A stretch of DNA of 64,000 nucleotides, from assembly GCF_900166985.1 (NCBI RefSeq), contig NZ_FUZK01000002.1, forward strand, positions 291,999 to 355,998. Reading direction: 5' to 3'. The notes under the pieces were generated by a model, which saw nothing but the letters and a program-made list of their open reading frames with translations, was not told where the DNA came from and ran no database searches. The number at the start of each line of letters is the position of its first letter. The first letter of the stretch is position 1. Both the position numbers and the translations under genes were made by a program. Positions 50,263-57,956 of this stretch are shown here, in pieces. Source of the stretch: Acholeplasma oculi (lineage in GTDB: Bacteria; Bacillota_I; Bacilli_A; Acholeplasmatales; Acholeplasmataceae).

Positions 50263-50291
50263 TTGCACAAAAAAAATAGGCATGATATACT
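50263..50291 (+). promoter_or_regulatory. Promoter of the guanine-riboswitch leader
   Basis: TTGCAC (50263-50268), 17-base spacer, TATACT (50286-50291) with an extended -10 TG at 50283-50284. Confidence 0.65.
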
Positions 50292-50308
50292 CATAGATGT
50301 TTGATAGT

Positions 50309-50460
50309 TTTGTCGTATAATTGGCTAAATATGGTAGCCAGAGTTTCTACCACACCACCGTAAATTGTGTGACTACGATGACCAACTTTTCTTTTTTTAA
50401 GTTGTCGTGTAGATAGAAACCCTTTGTTCCTTGAGCAAGATCAAATGGTTTTTTTATTTT
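50309..50460 (+). ncRNA. Guanine riboswitch with terminator
   Basis: The aptamer matches the purine class: J1/2 ATAATT, P2 GGCTA-AATATGG-TAGCC, J2/3 AGAGTTTCTACC, P3 ACAC-CACCGTAAA-TTGTGT and J3/1 GACTACGA. The specificity base equivalent to xpt C74 is C (50373), so guanine or hypoxanthine rather than adenine is expected. A terminator follows: AAACCCTTTG (50417-50426) pairs with CAAATGGTTT, an inner CTTG/CAAG helix, then a long T-run to about 50460. Purine binding would shut off the permease. Confidence 0.93.
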
Positions 50461-50501
50461 TTCAGACATCCTTTCAAACAAAAAGAAAAAGGAGAAAATA
50501 C

Positions 50502-51872
50502 ATGAATTTTATCAAGAAGTTCTTCAAGTTTGAAGAACGTAACGCTACGATGCGTGGAGAAGTTATTGGAGGTATTGTTACCTTCTTGGCAATGAGTTAT
50601 ATTTTAGTAGTTAATCCAGGAATTGCATCTGGGTTATGGTCAGGTGAGGCAGGTATTCCATATGGTGGAGTCTTCTTCGCTACAGTTGTTGGAGCATTCT
50701 TAGCAACATTAATTATGGCTTTACTAGCCAATCTTCCAGTTGCTTTAGCTCCAGGAATGGGTGTTAATGCATTCTTCGTCGGTGTCATCATTGGACAATA
50801 CGGTTATACTTGGCAAGAAGCACTTGCATTAAGTTTTATGGGTGGATTGTTATTCTTACTGATTTCCTTAACACCACTAAGACGTACACTTATTAAAGCA
50901 ATCCCTAATGATTTAAAAGCTGCAATTAGTGTGGGCATTGGATTCTTTATTGCTTTTGTAGGTCTTCGCTTATCTGGCGTATTTGTTTGGAATGGTCAAC
51001 TATCCTTAGGTGATTTAACAAGTCCTACTGTTCTTCTAGGTTTATTCTCAGTAATATCCATATTTATTGTACACTCACTTAAACACGGTATTTCTAAATT
51101 CTCATTTATTATCTCGATTGTCTTTACAGCACTTATTGGTCTTTTCTTAGGTGAAGTGATGGGTGTTGCTGGAATGCCTAATTTTGAAGCATTTAATTAT
51201 GATCAATTTGCTGATATTAAAGATGTTGCTTTTGTCGGTGTAATTGAAGGATTTAAAACCGTATTCAATCAACCACTTTATTCCAGCGTGTTCTTAATCT
51301 TTGCTTTATTATTTGTTGATATCTTCGATACTGCAGGTACATTAGTTGCAGTAGGTCGTGGTGCTAAATTAGAAGACAGTGAAGGTAACATTCCTAATTT
51401 AGATAAAGCTTTACTTGCTGATTCTATTGGAACATTATTATCTTCCACATTAGGTACTCCTGAAATTACATCTTATGTTGAATCAACAACAGGTGTAGAA
51501 GCTGGTGCTAAAACAGGTTTATCTTCTGTTGTTGTTGCTATCCTCTTCTTAATATCTCTTGCACTATTCCCTATATTTAATCTATTTACACACAGTGCAG
51601 TTACACTAGGTGCACTTGTACTTGTTGGGGTTTTAATGGCACAACAATTAAAAGAAATTAATTGGTCTGATATGACTTCTGCAATCACTTGTTTTGTTAC
51701 AATTGCAGGTATGTTATTTACATCAAGTATCGCAGATGGTATTGCATTTGGATTTATCATGTATTCATTAATTAAATTGATTCGTGGTGAAATTAAATCT
51801 GTTCATCCAATCATTTATGGTTCATCTATCTTATTCATTATCTATTTTGCTTTAATGGCTAACCTTCTATAA
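50502..51872 (+). CDS. NCS2-type adenine/guanine/hypoxanthine permease
   Basis: A 456-residue permease of the AzgA/PbuG branch, with about 13 hydrophobic segments. Landmarks are 'FFKFEERNATMRGEVIGGIV', 'TFLAMSYILVVNPGIA', 'ALAPGMGVNAFFVGVII', 'GGLLFLLISLT' and 'DIFDTAGTLVAVGRGAKLED', followed by 'LGTPEITSYVESTTGVEAGA'. It imports purine bases by proton symport. The ATG at 50502 is seven bases after GGAG; an upstream TTG inside the terminator is rejected. The guanine riboswitch ahead of it agrees with the substrate class. Confidence 0.93.
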   Translation: MNFIKKFFKFEERNATMRGEVIGGIVTFLAMSYILVVNPGIASGLWSGEAGIPYGGVFFATVVGAFLATLIMALLANLPVALAPGMGVNAFFVGVIIGQYGYTWQEALALSFMGGLLFLLISLTPLRRTLIKAIPNDLKAAISVGIGFFIAFVGLRLSGVFVWNGQLSLGDLTSPTVLLGLFSVISIFIVHSLKHGISKFSFIISIVFTALIGLFLGEVMGVAGMPNFEAFNYDQFADIKDVAFVGVIEGFKTVFNQPLYSSVFLIFALLFVDIFDTAGTLVAVGRGAKLEDSEGNIPNLDKALLADSIGTLLSSTLGTPEITSYVESTTGVEAGAKTGLSSVVVAILFLISLALFPIFNLFTHSAVTLGALVLVGVLMAQQLKEINWSDMTSAITCFVTIAGMLFTSSIADGIAFGFIMYSLIKLIRGEIKSVHPIIYGSSILFIIYFALMANLL

Positions 51873-51890
51873 CTTAAAACTTATAAAATA

Positions 51891-51940
51891 AACCCAACTT
51901 CCATTGGTTAGAGCTCAAACCATTTGGAAGTTGGGTTTTT
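51891..51940. terminator. Bidirectional terminator between the two permeases
   Basis: AACCCAACTTCC / GGAAGTTGGGTT outer stem with an inner TTGGTT/AACCA hairpin and TTTTT on the right. Long and stable; separates convergent genes. Confidence 0.88.
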
Positions 51941-51967
51941 ATTTTATATTCGTTTACTTGTTAAATT

Positions 51968-53374
51968 TTAATCTTTTTTAATGTTTGAAAATGCGTTTAG
52001 TAAGAGATTTAATAAGATACCACCAATAGCTGCAACACCAATTCCAGGTAATACAAAGTTCTCTGTAACAGGAATTGAAGCAACCCCTAATCCAACAATA
52101 CCAATAAATGCCATGACTGCTATAATTTTAGGATCAAATATATCAACTTTTTTCTCAATCATTAATGCAATCCCTTGAACAGCAATTGCACCAAAGAGAT
52201 ATAACGATACACCTTGAACAACTGGATTTGTAAGTATTAAACTCAAATCTCCTAATTTTAAAATCTCTAGTAATAATCCAACGAGTATTGCAAGTATCCC
52301 TGTAATAAAGAATACATAACTTGAGAAGTTCTTAGTTACTGCAGATGCACTCACGTTTTCACCATAATTTGTTCCTGCAGGTCCACCTAATAATACTGCA
52401 ACAATATCACCCACACCATCACCAATTAAATTATCATCCAGCATCTCTCTTATCATATAGTCTTTACCTTCTTTATCTTTAGAAAGGTTATTGACATATA
52501 AATCAATTTGATTCACATGCGCTGCAGATTCTGGAATGGTTGCAAATGCAATCGGGAAGATTGCAATAATTGCGATACCTATTAAATTAGGTGTATTAAG
52601 TGCTGCAGGTATTGTAACCCAAGGCATGACATCTAACATACCAATTGTTGGAGCATCATTTATACCTTGTAGATATGTACCTAAATTCTCAAAACTCCAA
52701 GTTGCACCTAATGATGGTACCCATAGTAGATAAGATAGTGTCACACCAACAACTAATCCAATCAAAATAGGTATTTGAGAAATGAATCCTTTCTTTAAAA
52801 CAACAGTTAAAATAGATATTGTTAAGAATGTTACTAAGGCAACCAAGACGCTTAACCAATCAACCTGATTATTATTAACATTTAAGATACCACCCATCAC
52901 ATTACCTGCAAGTGATAACCCAATAATCATTGCGATCATTCCTGTAATATGACCAGGTAAAACCTTATCTATTTTATCTTTACCAAAATACCTAATTAAA
53001 AGGCCTGCTCCAATTGACATGAATCCGCTGATGACGGAGGCAATTAAAACAGACCCTAAAACTGAACTGGATTGATGAAGATTGTTAACGCCATATGTAA
53101 CAACAATAGCGACTGCACCAATATATGAAAATGAAGAACCATAATATAATGGGATTTTAAAACCCGTGATTAGTAAGAAACTAATCGTAGCGACACCACT
53201 TGCTAGAATTGCTGCTGGAATAGAATATATTTCCATTCCGAATCCGTTCATTATGATTGCTGCTAAGACTGTAGCAGGAAGCATAACTAGAAACTGCTGT
53301 AAAGCAAATACAATTGCTTTACCTAAACTTGGCTTCTCATCTGGTAAGTAGCCTACAACACCATGCTTATTCAT
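51968..53374 (-). CDS. NCS2-type uracil/xanthine permease
   Basis: A 468-residue UraA/PbuX-type permease with about 14 hydrophobic segments. It has 'AIVFALQQFLVMLPATVLAA', 'GFKIPLYYGSSFSYIGAVAI', 'VLPGHITGMIAMIIGLSLAG', 'FATIPESAAHVNQIDLYVNN' (the substrate-site glutamate) and 'LLGGPAGTNYGENVSASAVT'. The last motif matches UraA better than xanthine permeases, so uracil is likely; xanthine is possible. AGGAGGAG precedes the ATG. A structured leader with an attenuator controls it. Confidence 0.9.
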   Translation of the reverse strand: MNKHGVVGYLPDEKPSLGKAIVFALQQFLVMLPATVLAAIIMNGFGMEIYSIPAAILASGVATISFLLITGFKIPLYYGSSFSYIGAVAIVVTYGVNNLHQSSSVLGSVLIASVISGFMSIGAGLLIRYFGKDKIDKVLPGHITGMIAMIIGLSLAGNVMGGILNVNNNQVDWLSVLVALVTFLTISILTVVLKKGFISQIPILIGLVVGVTLSYLLWVPSLGATWSFENLGTYLQGINDAPTIGMLDVMPWVTIPAALNTPNLIGIAIIAIFPIAFATIPESAAHVNQIDLYVNNLSKDKEGKDYMIREMLDDNLIGDGVGDIVAVLLGGPAGTNYGENVSASAVTKNFSSYVFFITGILAILVGLLLEILKLGDLSLILTNPVVQGVSLYLFGAIAVQGIALMIEKKVDIFDPKIIAVMAFIGIVGLGVASIPVTENFVLPGIGVAAIGGILLNLLLNAFSNIKKD

Positions 53375-53404
53375 CTGTATTTCTCCTCCTAAATGTAATT
53401 TTTC

Positions 53405-53490
53405 CTAAAAAAAAGACACTTACTCGTGTCCTATTAAAGAAGGTGTGTTTCCATTTTAGACCGTAAAGTGTTTTCTTTAGGACTTACATT
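53405..53490 (-). ncRNA. Attenuator leader of unknown class before the uracil permease gene
   Basis: On the minus strand the transcript, starting near 53491, has 5' arm GTCCTAAAGAA (53473-53483) and 3' arm TTCTTTAATAGGAC (53428-53441), an 11-base-pair stem with a 3-base bulge enclosing about 31 bases. The 3' arm shares AGGAC with the terminator AGGACAC-GAGTAA-GTGTCTT followed by T8 (53407-53432). The two are mutually exclusive. It lacks a PyrR-binding consensus, a purine-riboswitch core, or a T-box; I cannot assign it. Confidence 0.7.
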
Positions 53491-53497
53491 TCTTCCA

Positions 53498-53526
53498 AGT
53501 ATACCAAATGAATTATACGATTGCAA
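53498..53526 (-). promoter_or_regulatory. Promoter of the uracil permease leader
   Basis: On the minus strand TTGCAA (53521-53526), 17-base spacer, TATACT (53498-53503). Confidence 0.65.
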
Positions 53527-53591
53527 GTAAATTAATGTAAAATATTTTAGAAATTTTATAATTGTCTATTCATATGGAAACATAGTTAATT

Positions 53592-54581
53592 TTAGAAATT
53601 AATTTCACCTTTTAAATCTGCAAAATATTCATCTAATATATCTAAGTATTCTTTTTCTGTTAAAACCTTAGAGAGTTTAGCTCTAACTTGGCTAGCTCCT
53701 TCAAAACCCTTTAAATACCATGGTCCATGAGAACGCATCTCTAAACAAGCTGTATGTTCCCCTTTTAATCTTGATAATTCTTTAAAATGTCTGATCATTA
53801 AAACCTTAACTTCTTCATAAGTTCTTTTAGGTGCTTCTTCTTCATTTAAAAATGCGTTAATTTCTCTAAAAATCCAAGGGTTACCTAATGCACCACGGCC
53901 AATCATAACTGCATCACAACCTGTATAATCTAACATATGTTTTGCAGATTTTCCATCTATAATATTTCCATTTCCAATGACAGGAATCGATACTGCTTCT
54001 TTAACTGCCTTAATGACATCTAAATCTGGTTCTCCAGAATAACCTTGTGCTCTTGTTCTTGCATGCACAGTTATTGCAGAAGCCCCGGCTTTTTCAATCA
54101 TTTTAGCGACTTCAACAGCATTGACTGAATCGCTATCCCAACCACTTCTAATTTTTACTGTGACTGGTTTGGTTATATTTTCTCTTATTGCTTTTACAAT
54201 ATCATATATTTTTTGTGGGTCTTTCATTAAAGATGCACCCGCTTGAGCACCAATAGCAACCTTTGGTACAGGACATCCCATATTGATATCAATAAAATCA
54301 CAATTAGAGTTTTTATCAATAAACATTGCTGCTTCAACCATCGTTTTTAGATCACTACCAAAAATCTGCTGAGCAGCAGGTTTTTCTTCAACCGTCATAT
54401 ATAAAAGTTCAAGTGTTTTTGGATTCTGAAAAAAAACGGCTTTATCAGAAACCATTTCTGCATAAACCACACCTGCACCATATTCTCTTGCCATTAATCT
54501 AAATGGACTATTGGATACACCAGCCATAGGTGCTAATATTAATTTGTTTGTTATCTCATAATTTCCCAATTTAAAACTCAT
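53592..54581 (-). CDS. dusB: tRNA-dihydrouridine synthase
   Basis: A 329-residue flavin enzyme of the DusB type that reduces uridines in the tRNA D-loop. 'LILAPMAGVSNSPFRLMARE' begins the TIM barrel; 'FIDINMGCPVPKVAIGAQAG' holds the catalytic cysteine; 'VTVKIRSGWD', 'AITVHARTRAQGYSGEPD' and 'VIGNGNIIDGKSA' are FMN and phosphate sites. The start is ATG 54581 after GGTGATTAAA. It is divergent from hslO; in Bacillus the dus gene is likewise close to hslO and ftsH. Confidence 0.94.
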   Translation of the reverse strand: MSFKLGNYEITNKLILAPMAGVSNSPFRLMAREYGAGVVYAEMVSDKAVFFQNPKTLELLYMTVEEKPAAQQIFGSDLKTMVEAAMFIDKNSNCDFIDINMGCPVPKVAIGAQAGASLMKDPQKIYDIVKAIRENITKPVTVKIRSGWDSDSVNAVEVAKMIEKAGASAITVHARTRAQGYSGEPDLDVIKAVKEAVSIPVIGNGNIIDGKSAKHMLDYTGCDAVMIGRGALGNPWIFREINAFLNEEEAPKRTYEEVKVLMIRHFKELSRLKGEHTACLEMRSHGPWYLKGFEGASQVRAKLSKVLTEKEYLDILDEYFADLKGEINF

Positions 54582-54642
54582 TTTAATCACCGTTTGATAT
54601 TTTATCATACTTTATAGGTTATAATATGTTTTGAGGTTTATT

Positions 54643-55527
54643 ATGAAAGATTATACAGTTATTGCGCTTAGCTATGATGGCGAGGCTAGAATTTATGCAT
54701 CCATATCTACAAAATTAGTAGAAAAATCAAGAAAACTGCATCAAACATTACCAACAGCGTCTGCAGCAATGGGTCGTTTTTTAACACAATCTGCGATGAT
54801 GTCTTTAATGTATAAAGATGGAGAAAGGTTAACACTTAAAATCGATGGTGATGGTCCTATTGGTCCAATGACTGTTGAGGCATTTCAAGGTAAAGTTAAA
54901 TCAACCATTGAAAATCCAAATGTATATATGGTTTATGAAGAAGGACCTAAAAAAGGAAAACTCAATGTGGGTGGTGCAGTTGGTAACGGAAATTTATTTG
55001 TTACTAAAGATTGGAAGGGTCATTACTTCACCTCATCTGCTCCTTTAGTATCCGGAGAAATCGCTGAAGATTTTACGTATTATTATGCAACCAGTGAACA
55101 AACCCCATCCTCTGTTGGATTAGGCGTTTTAGTTTCTAATGGGAAAAAAGTAATTGCATCGGGTGGTTTTATTATTCAAATATTACCTCATGCAAGTGAT
55201 GCAACTATTTCTAAGTTGGAAAACATATTATCTAAAATTCCATCTATTACAGATCTTCTAAGAAATCATCATTTACCAGAAGATATGATAAATATCCTTT
55301 CAGATGGTACTGAAAAGATACTTGAAAAACATGAGATTAAATACTACTGTGGATGTAGACGTAGTAAATATAAATCCTCTTTATTTAATTTAAATGTGGA
55401 AATACTTGAAGAACTCCTTATTGAAGATAAACAAGTTGAAATTGTATGTCATTACTGTGGTAAGAAACATCTTTTCTTAGAAGATGAGTTAAAAGAAATG
55501 ATTGAAAAGAAGAAAAAAACGAGTTGA
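54643..55527 (+). CDS. hslO: Redox-regulated chaperonin Hsp33
   Basis: A 294-residue Hsp33 holdase. The N-terminal domain has 'TVIALSYDGEARIYASISTK' and 'LTLKIDGDGPIGPMTVEAFQ'. The C-terminal zinc switch has 'YYCGCRRSKYKSSLFNLNVE' and 'VCHYCGKKHLF', giving the CxC and CxxC cysteines; zinc loss on oxidation activates the chaperone. TGAGG lies 8 bases before ATG 54643. A bidirectional terminator overlaps its stop. It is divergent from dusB. Confidence 0.95.
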   Translation: MKDYTVIALSYDGEARIYASISTKLVEKSRKLHQTLPTASAAMGRFLTQSAMMSLMYKDGERLTLKIDGDGPIGPMTVEAFQGKVKSTIENPNVYMVYEEGPKKGKLNVGGAVGNGNLFVTKDWKGHYFTSSAPLVSGEIAEDFTYYYATSEQTPSSVGLGVLVSNGKKVIASGGFIIQILPHASDATISKLENILSKIPSITDLLRNHHLPEDMINILSDGTEKILEKHEIKYYCGCRRSKYKSSLFNLNVEILEELLIEDKQVEIVCHYCGKKHLFLEDELKEMIEKKKKTS

Positions 55528-55547
55528 TTTATTACTCGTTTTTTTCT
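55515..55547. terminator. Bidirectional terminator after hslO
   Basis: AAAACGAGT / ACTCGTTTT stem with the hslO stop codon in the loop and long T and A runs on either side. It also ends the convergent maf gene. Confidence 0.85.
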
Positions 55548-55556
55548 TCTCTTTTA

Positions 55557-56114
55557 TTATATTGGATAGTTTTTAAGTCTCGTTAATAATGCTTTTAAAG
55601 GTAACCCCATAATGGTATGGAAATCTCCCTCGTAATGCTTAATAAATTTAGAGCCTATTCCTTGAATCGCATATGCTCCTGCTTTATCTAAAGACTCACC
55701 TGTTTGAATATAACTTCTAATGTCTAGTTCACTCATTTTATTAAACTCAACATCTGCTTCTTCTAAAAACACTTCTTCTTTATCCATATATTTAATACAA
55801 ACAGCAGTATAAACAGTATGCATCTTGTCATTTAAAAGACTTAACATACGGAATGCATCTTCTTCATCCTTAGGTTTACCTAATATTTCATGGTCAACAA
55901 CTACAATTGTGTCTGCTGTTAAAATAACATCTTTTGGATATGTACTTACAAGCGAATGAGCTTTCGCTTTAGCCAGTTCTTTGACATATTCAGAAGGGTC
56001 ACCTTCATATGGAAGACTATCCTCATCAAATAAAGGCTTAACGGTATTAAAAATAAGACCAGCACTTTCTAATAATTCTTTTCTTCTGGGGGATTGTGAA
56101 CCTAATATTAGCAT
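55557..56114 (-). CDS. maf: Maf-type nucleotide pyrophosphatase
   Basis: A 185-residue Maf protein, a nucleoside-triphosphate pyrophosphatase acting on dTTP/UTP or modified nucleotides. It begins (M)LILGSQSPRRKELLESAGL with the SxRR phosphate site, and has 'DVILTADTIVVVDHEILGKP', 'SLLNDKMHTVYTAVCI', and 'DKAGAYAIQGIGSKFIKHYE' with 'GDFHTIMGLPLKAL'. ATG 56114 matches the family N-terminus; a longer frame to 56243 overlaps the tilS promoter and is rejected. It is divergent from tilS. Confidence 0.93.
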   Translation of the reverse strand: MLILGSQSPRRKELLESAGLIFNTVKPLFDEDSLPYEGDPSEYVKELAKAKAHSLVSTYPKDVILTADTIVVVDHEILGKPKDEEDAFRMLSLLNDKMHTVYTAVCIKYMDKEEVFLEEADVEFNKMSELDIRSYIQTGESLDKAGAYAIQGIGSKFIKHYEGDFHTIMGLPLKALLTRLKNYPI

Positions 56115-56133
56115 AATTATCTCTTCCTTTACA

Positions 56134-56142
56134 TGATATAAT
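56134..56142 (+). promoter_or_regulatory. Extended -10 promoter of the tilS-hpt-ftsH operon
   Basis: TGATATAAT at 56134-56142. Transcription would start near 56149, just before the first in-frame ATG, which favours the second ATG (56173) as the tilS start. Confidence 0.55.
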
Positions 56143-56172
56143 ATCATTATTATGAATGAATGTGTGGATTTT

Positions 56173-57396
56173 ATGAATTTAAAAATCAAACTTGATCCAA
56201 AAAAATTATATATACTTGCAATATCTGGTGGTATAGATTCCATGGTTCTTTTAGATTTGTTTATGAAGGGAGGTTACAACTTTGTTGTTGTTCACTTCAA
56301 TCATCAAAAGAGAATGGATTCAAATTTAGATCATGAACTTATTCAATCAATTTGTAAATTACATGATGTTTCTTATCATTATATCAAATTAAATATTAAA
56401 AATGGAAATTTTCAAGAACAAGCAAGACAGATCCGATATCAGCATTTACAAGAGGTTGCCAAAAACCATCATACAAACCATATCGTTACTGCGCATCATT
56501 TAGATGATTTAGCGGAAACTGTTTTAATGAAATTAATGAGAGGATCAAACCTACTCGGATATTCTGGTATGAGAGATGTATTTTTGATGGATGGCTTTTA
56601 CTATTATAAACCACTTCTTCATGTTTCCAAAGAAGAAATTTATAATTATGCAGCAGACAATCAAGTAGATTTTCTAGAGGACTCTAGTAATCAAGGGGAT
56701 GATTACTTAAGAAATCGAATTAGGCATCATATCATTCCGAAACTCAAAGAGGAGAGAAATTTCTTAACTCAAATTAAGAAATACTCAGATCAATTATATA
56801 CAACCTTCGATTATGTTAGAAAATCCTCATTATCATTTCTAGATGGTAAAAATAATTTTAAATTAGATTGCTTTATTTCGCTTCATGAAGCAGTTAAGAA
56901 AGATGTAATTTCCTATTTATTAGAGACCTATTCCATCTATAAAAGTACTGAGAAAATTGATAATATTATCAAACAAATATCTTCTAAAAAACCACATATA
57001 GAAATCAAACTAGATAAAGAATATGACCTACTTAAAACGTATAACGATGTATTTATTAAACACAGAGAAAATAATCTTGGTTCAACAAATTCTAAAACTC
57101 TCACGATTTCCCACAATAAAGCCGATATTCCTATGGAACATATTGAAATATGTTATAATAAATTAGATTTTCCACTATTGATTAGAACAAGAAAAGATGG
57201 AGATATCTTAAGTTTTGATTATGGTAGAAAAAAATTAAAAAGTTTCTTGATTGATTTAAAAGTCCCACGTCAACAAAGAGATAAACTCATTTTAGTTGTT
57301 GACCAATCTGGAACCATTCTTTGGATTCCTGGACTCTATAAAAATCAAACACTGGGTCATGATAACAAAATATATTTAGCGATAAAGGAGTCTTAA
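56173..57396 (+). CDS. tilS: tRNA(Ile)-lysidine synthase
   Basis: A 407-residue enzyme that adds lysine to C34 of the AUA-reading tRNA-Ile. The PP-loop is 'ILAISGGIDSMVLLDLFM', followed by 'VVHFNHQKRMDSNLDHELI', 'IVTAHHLDDLAETVLMKLMR' and 'DSSNQGDDYLRNRIRHHIIP'. A C-terminal domain with 'RTRKDGDILSFDYGRKKLKS' completes a normal-length protein. The first in-frame ATG (56152) lies almost at the transcription start, so 56173 is preferred. It is followed four bases later by hpt, as in other Firmicutes. Confidence 0.93.
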   Translation: MNLKIKLDPKKLYILAISGGIDSMVLLDLFMKGGYNFVVVHFNHQKRMDSNLDHELIQSICKLHDVSYHYIKLNIKNGNFQEQARQIRYQHLQEVAKNHHTNHIVTAHHLDDLAETVLMKLMRGSNLLGYSGMRDVFLMDGFYYYKPLLHVSKEEIYNYAADNQVDFLEDSSNQGDDYLRNRIRHHIIPKLKEERNFLTQIKKYSDQLYTTFDYVRKSSLSFLDGKNNFKLDCFISLHEAVKKDVISYLLETYSIYKSTEKIDNIIKQISSKKPHIEIKLDKEYDLLKTYNDVFIKHRENNLGSTNSKTLTISHNKADIPMEHIEICYNKLDFPLLIRTRKDGDILSFDYGRKKLKSFLIDLKVPRQQRDKLILVVDQSGTILWIPGLYKNQTLGHDNKIYLAIKES

Positions 57397-57399
57397 TAT

Positions 57400-57939
57400 A
57401 TGCATCAAGATATCGATGAAGTATTAGTAAGTGAAGCACAAATTGAAGCAATTTGTTTAAAACTAGGGAAACAATTATCCGAAGATTATAAAGATAAAAA
57501 TCCTTTATTTATCGGACTACTCAATGGTTGTGTACCATTTATGTCCGCATTAATAAAACGTGTAGAGATTCCAATTGAGATTCAGTTCATGGCAGTATCC
57601 AGTTATCATGGTGGTATTGAATCCTCTGGAGATGTAAAGATTAAATATGATTTAGAACGTAGTGTCATGAATAGAGACTGTGTTATTGTTGAAGATATTG
57701 TTGATACAGGTGCTACCGTTAAAACCATTACTAGTTTATTATTACACCGTGGTGCAAGATCAGTAAAAGTTGTTACATTACTTGATAAGCCTTCTGGACG
57801 AAAAGTTGAACTCATTCCAGATTATATCGGTATAACTATTCCAAAGAGATTCGTTGTTGGATTCGGACTAGATTATAACGAGTTTTATAGAAACTTACCT
57901 TACGTTGGTGTTTTAAAACCTAGCGTATACATTAAATAA
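57400..57939 (+). CDS. hpt: Hypoxanthine phosphoribosyltransferase
   Basis: A 179-residue salvage enzyme that makes IMP or GMP from hypoxanthine or guanine and PRPP. It has 'PLFIGLLNGCVPFMSALIKR', 'SYHGGIESSGDVKI', the PRPP-binding loop 'CVIVEDIVDTGATVKTI' and 'RFVVGFGLDYNEFYRNLPYV'. AAAGGAG lies eight bases before the ATG. It uses purines that the riboswitch-controlled permease at 50.5 kb would import. Part of the tilS-hpt-ftsH operon. Confidence 0.95.
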   Translation: MHQDIDEVLVSEAQIEAICLKLGKQLSEDYKDKNPLFIGLLNGCVPFMSALIKRVEIPIEIQFMAVSSYHGGIESSGDVKIKYDLERSVMNRDCVIVEDIVDTGATVKTITSLLLHRGARSVKVVTLLDKPSGRKVELIPDYIGITIPKRFVVGFGLDYNEFYRNLPYVGVLKPSVYIK

Positions 57940-57956
57940 CATAGGAAGGAAACATT

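Noticed and set aside
50424..50501. Longer N-terminus for the purine permease
   Set aside because: It begins at a TTG inside the riboswitch terminator; ATG 50502 has GGAG before it and matches the family start.
53375..53490. PyrR-binding attenuator upstream of the uracil permease gene
   Set aside because: Considered because uracil permease genes are often PyrR-controlled, but I see no PyrR-binding loop consensus; kept as an unassigned attenuator.
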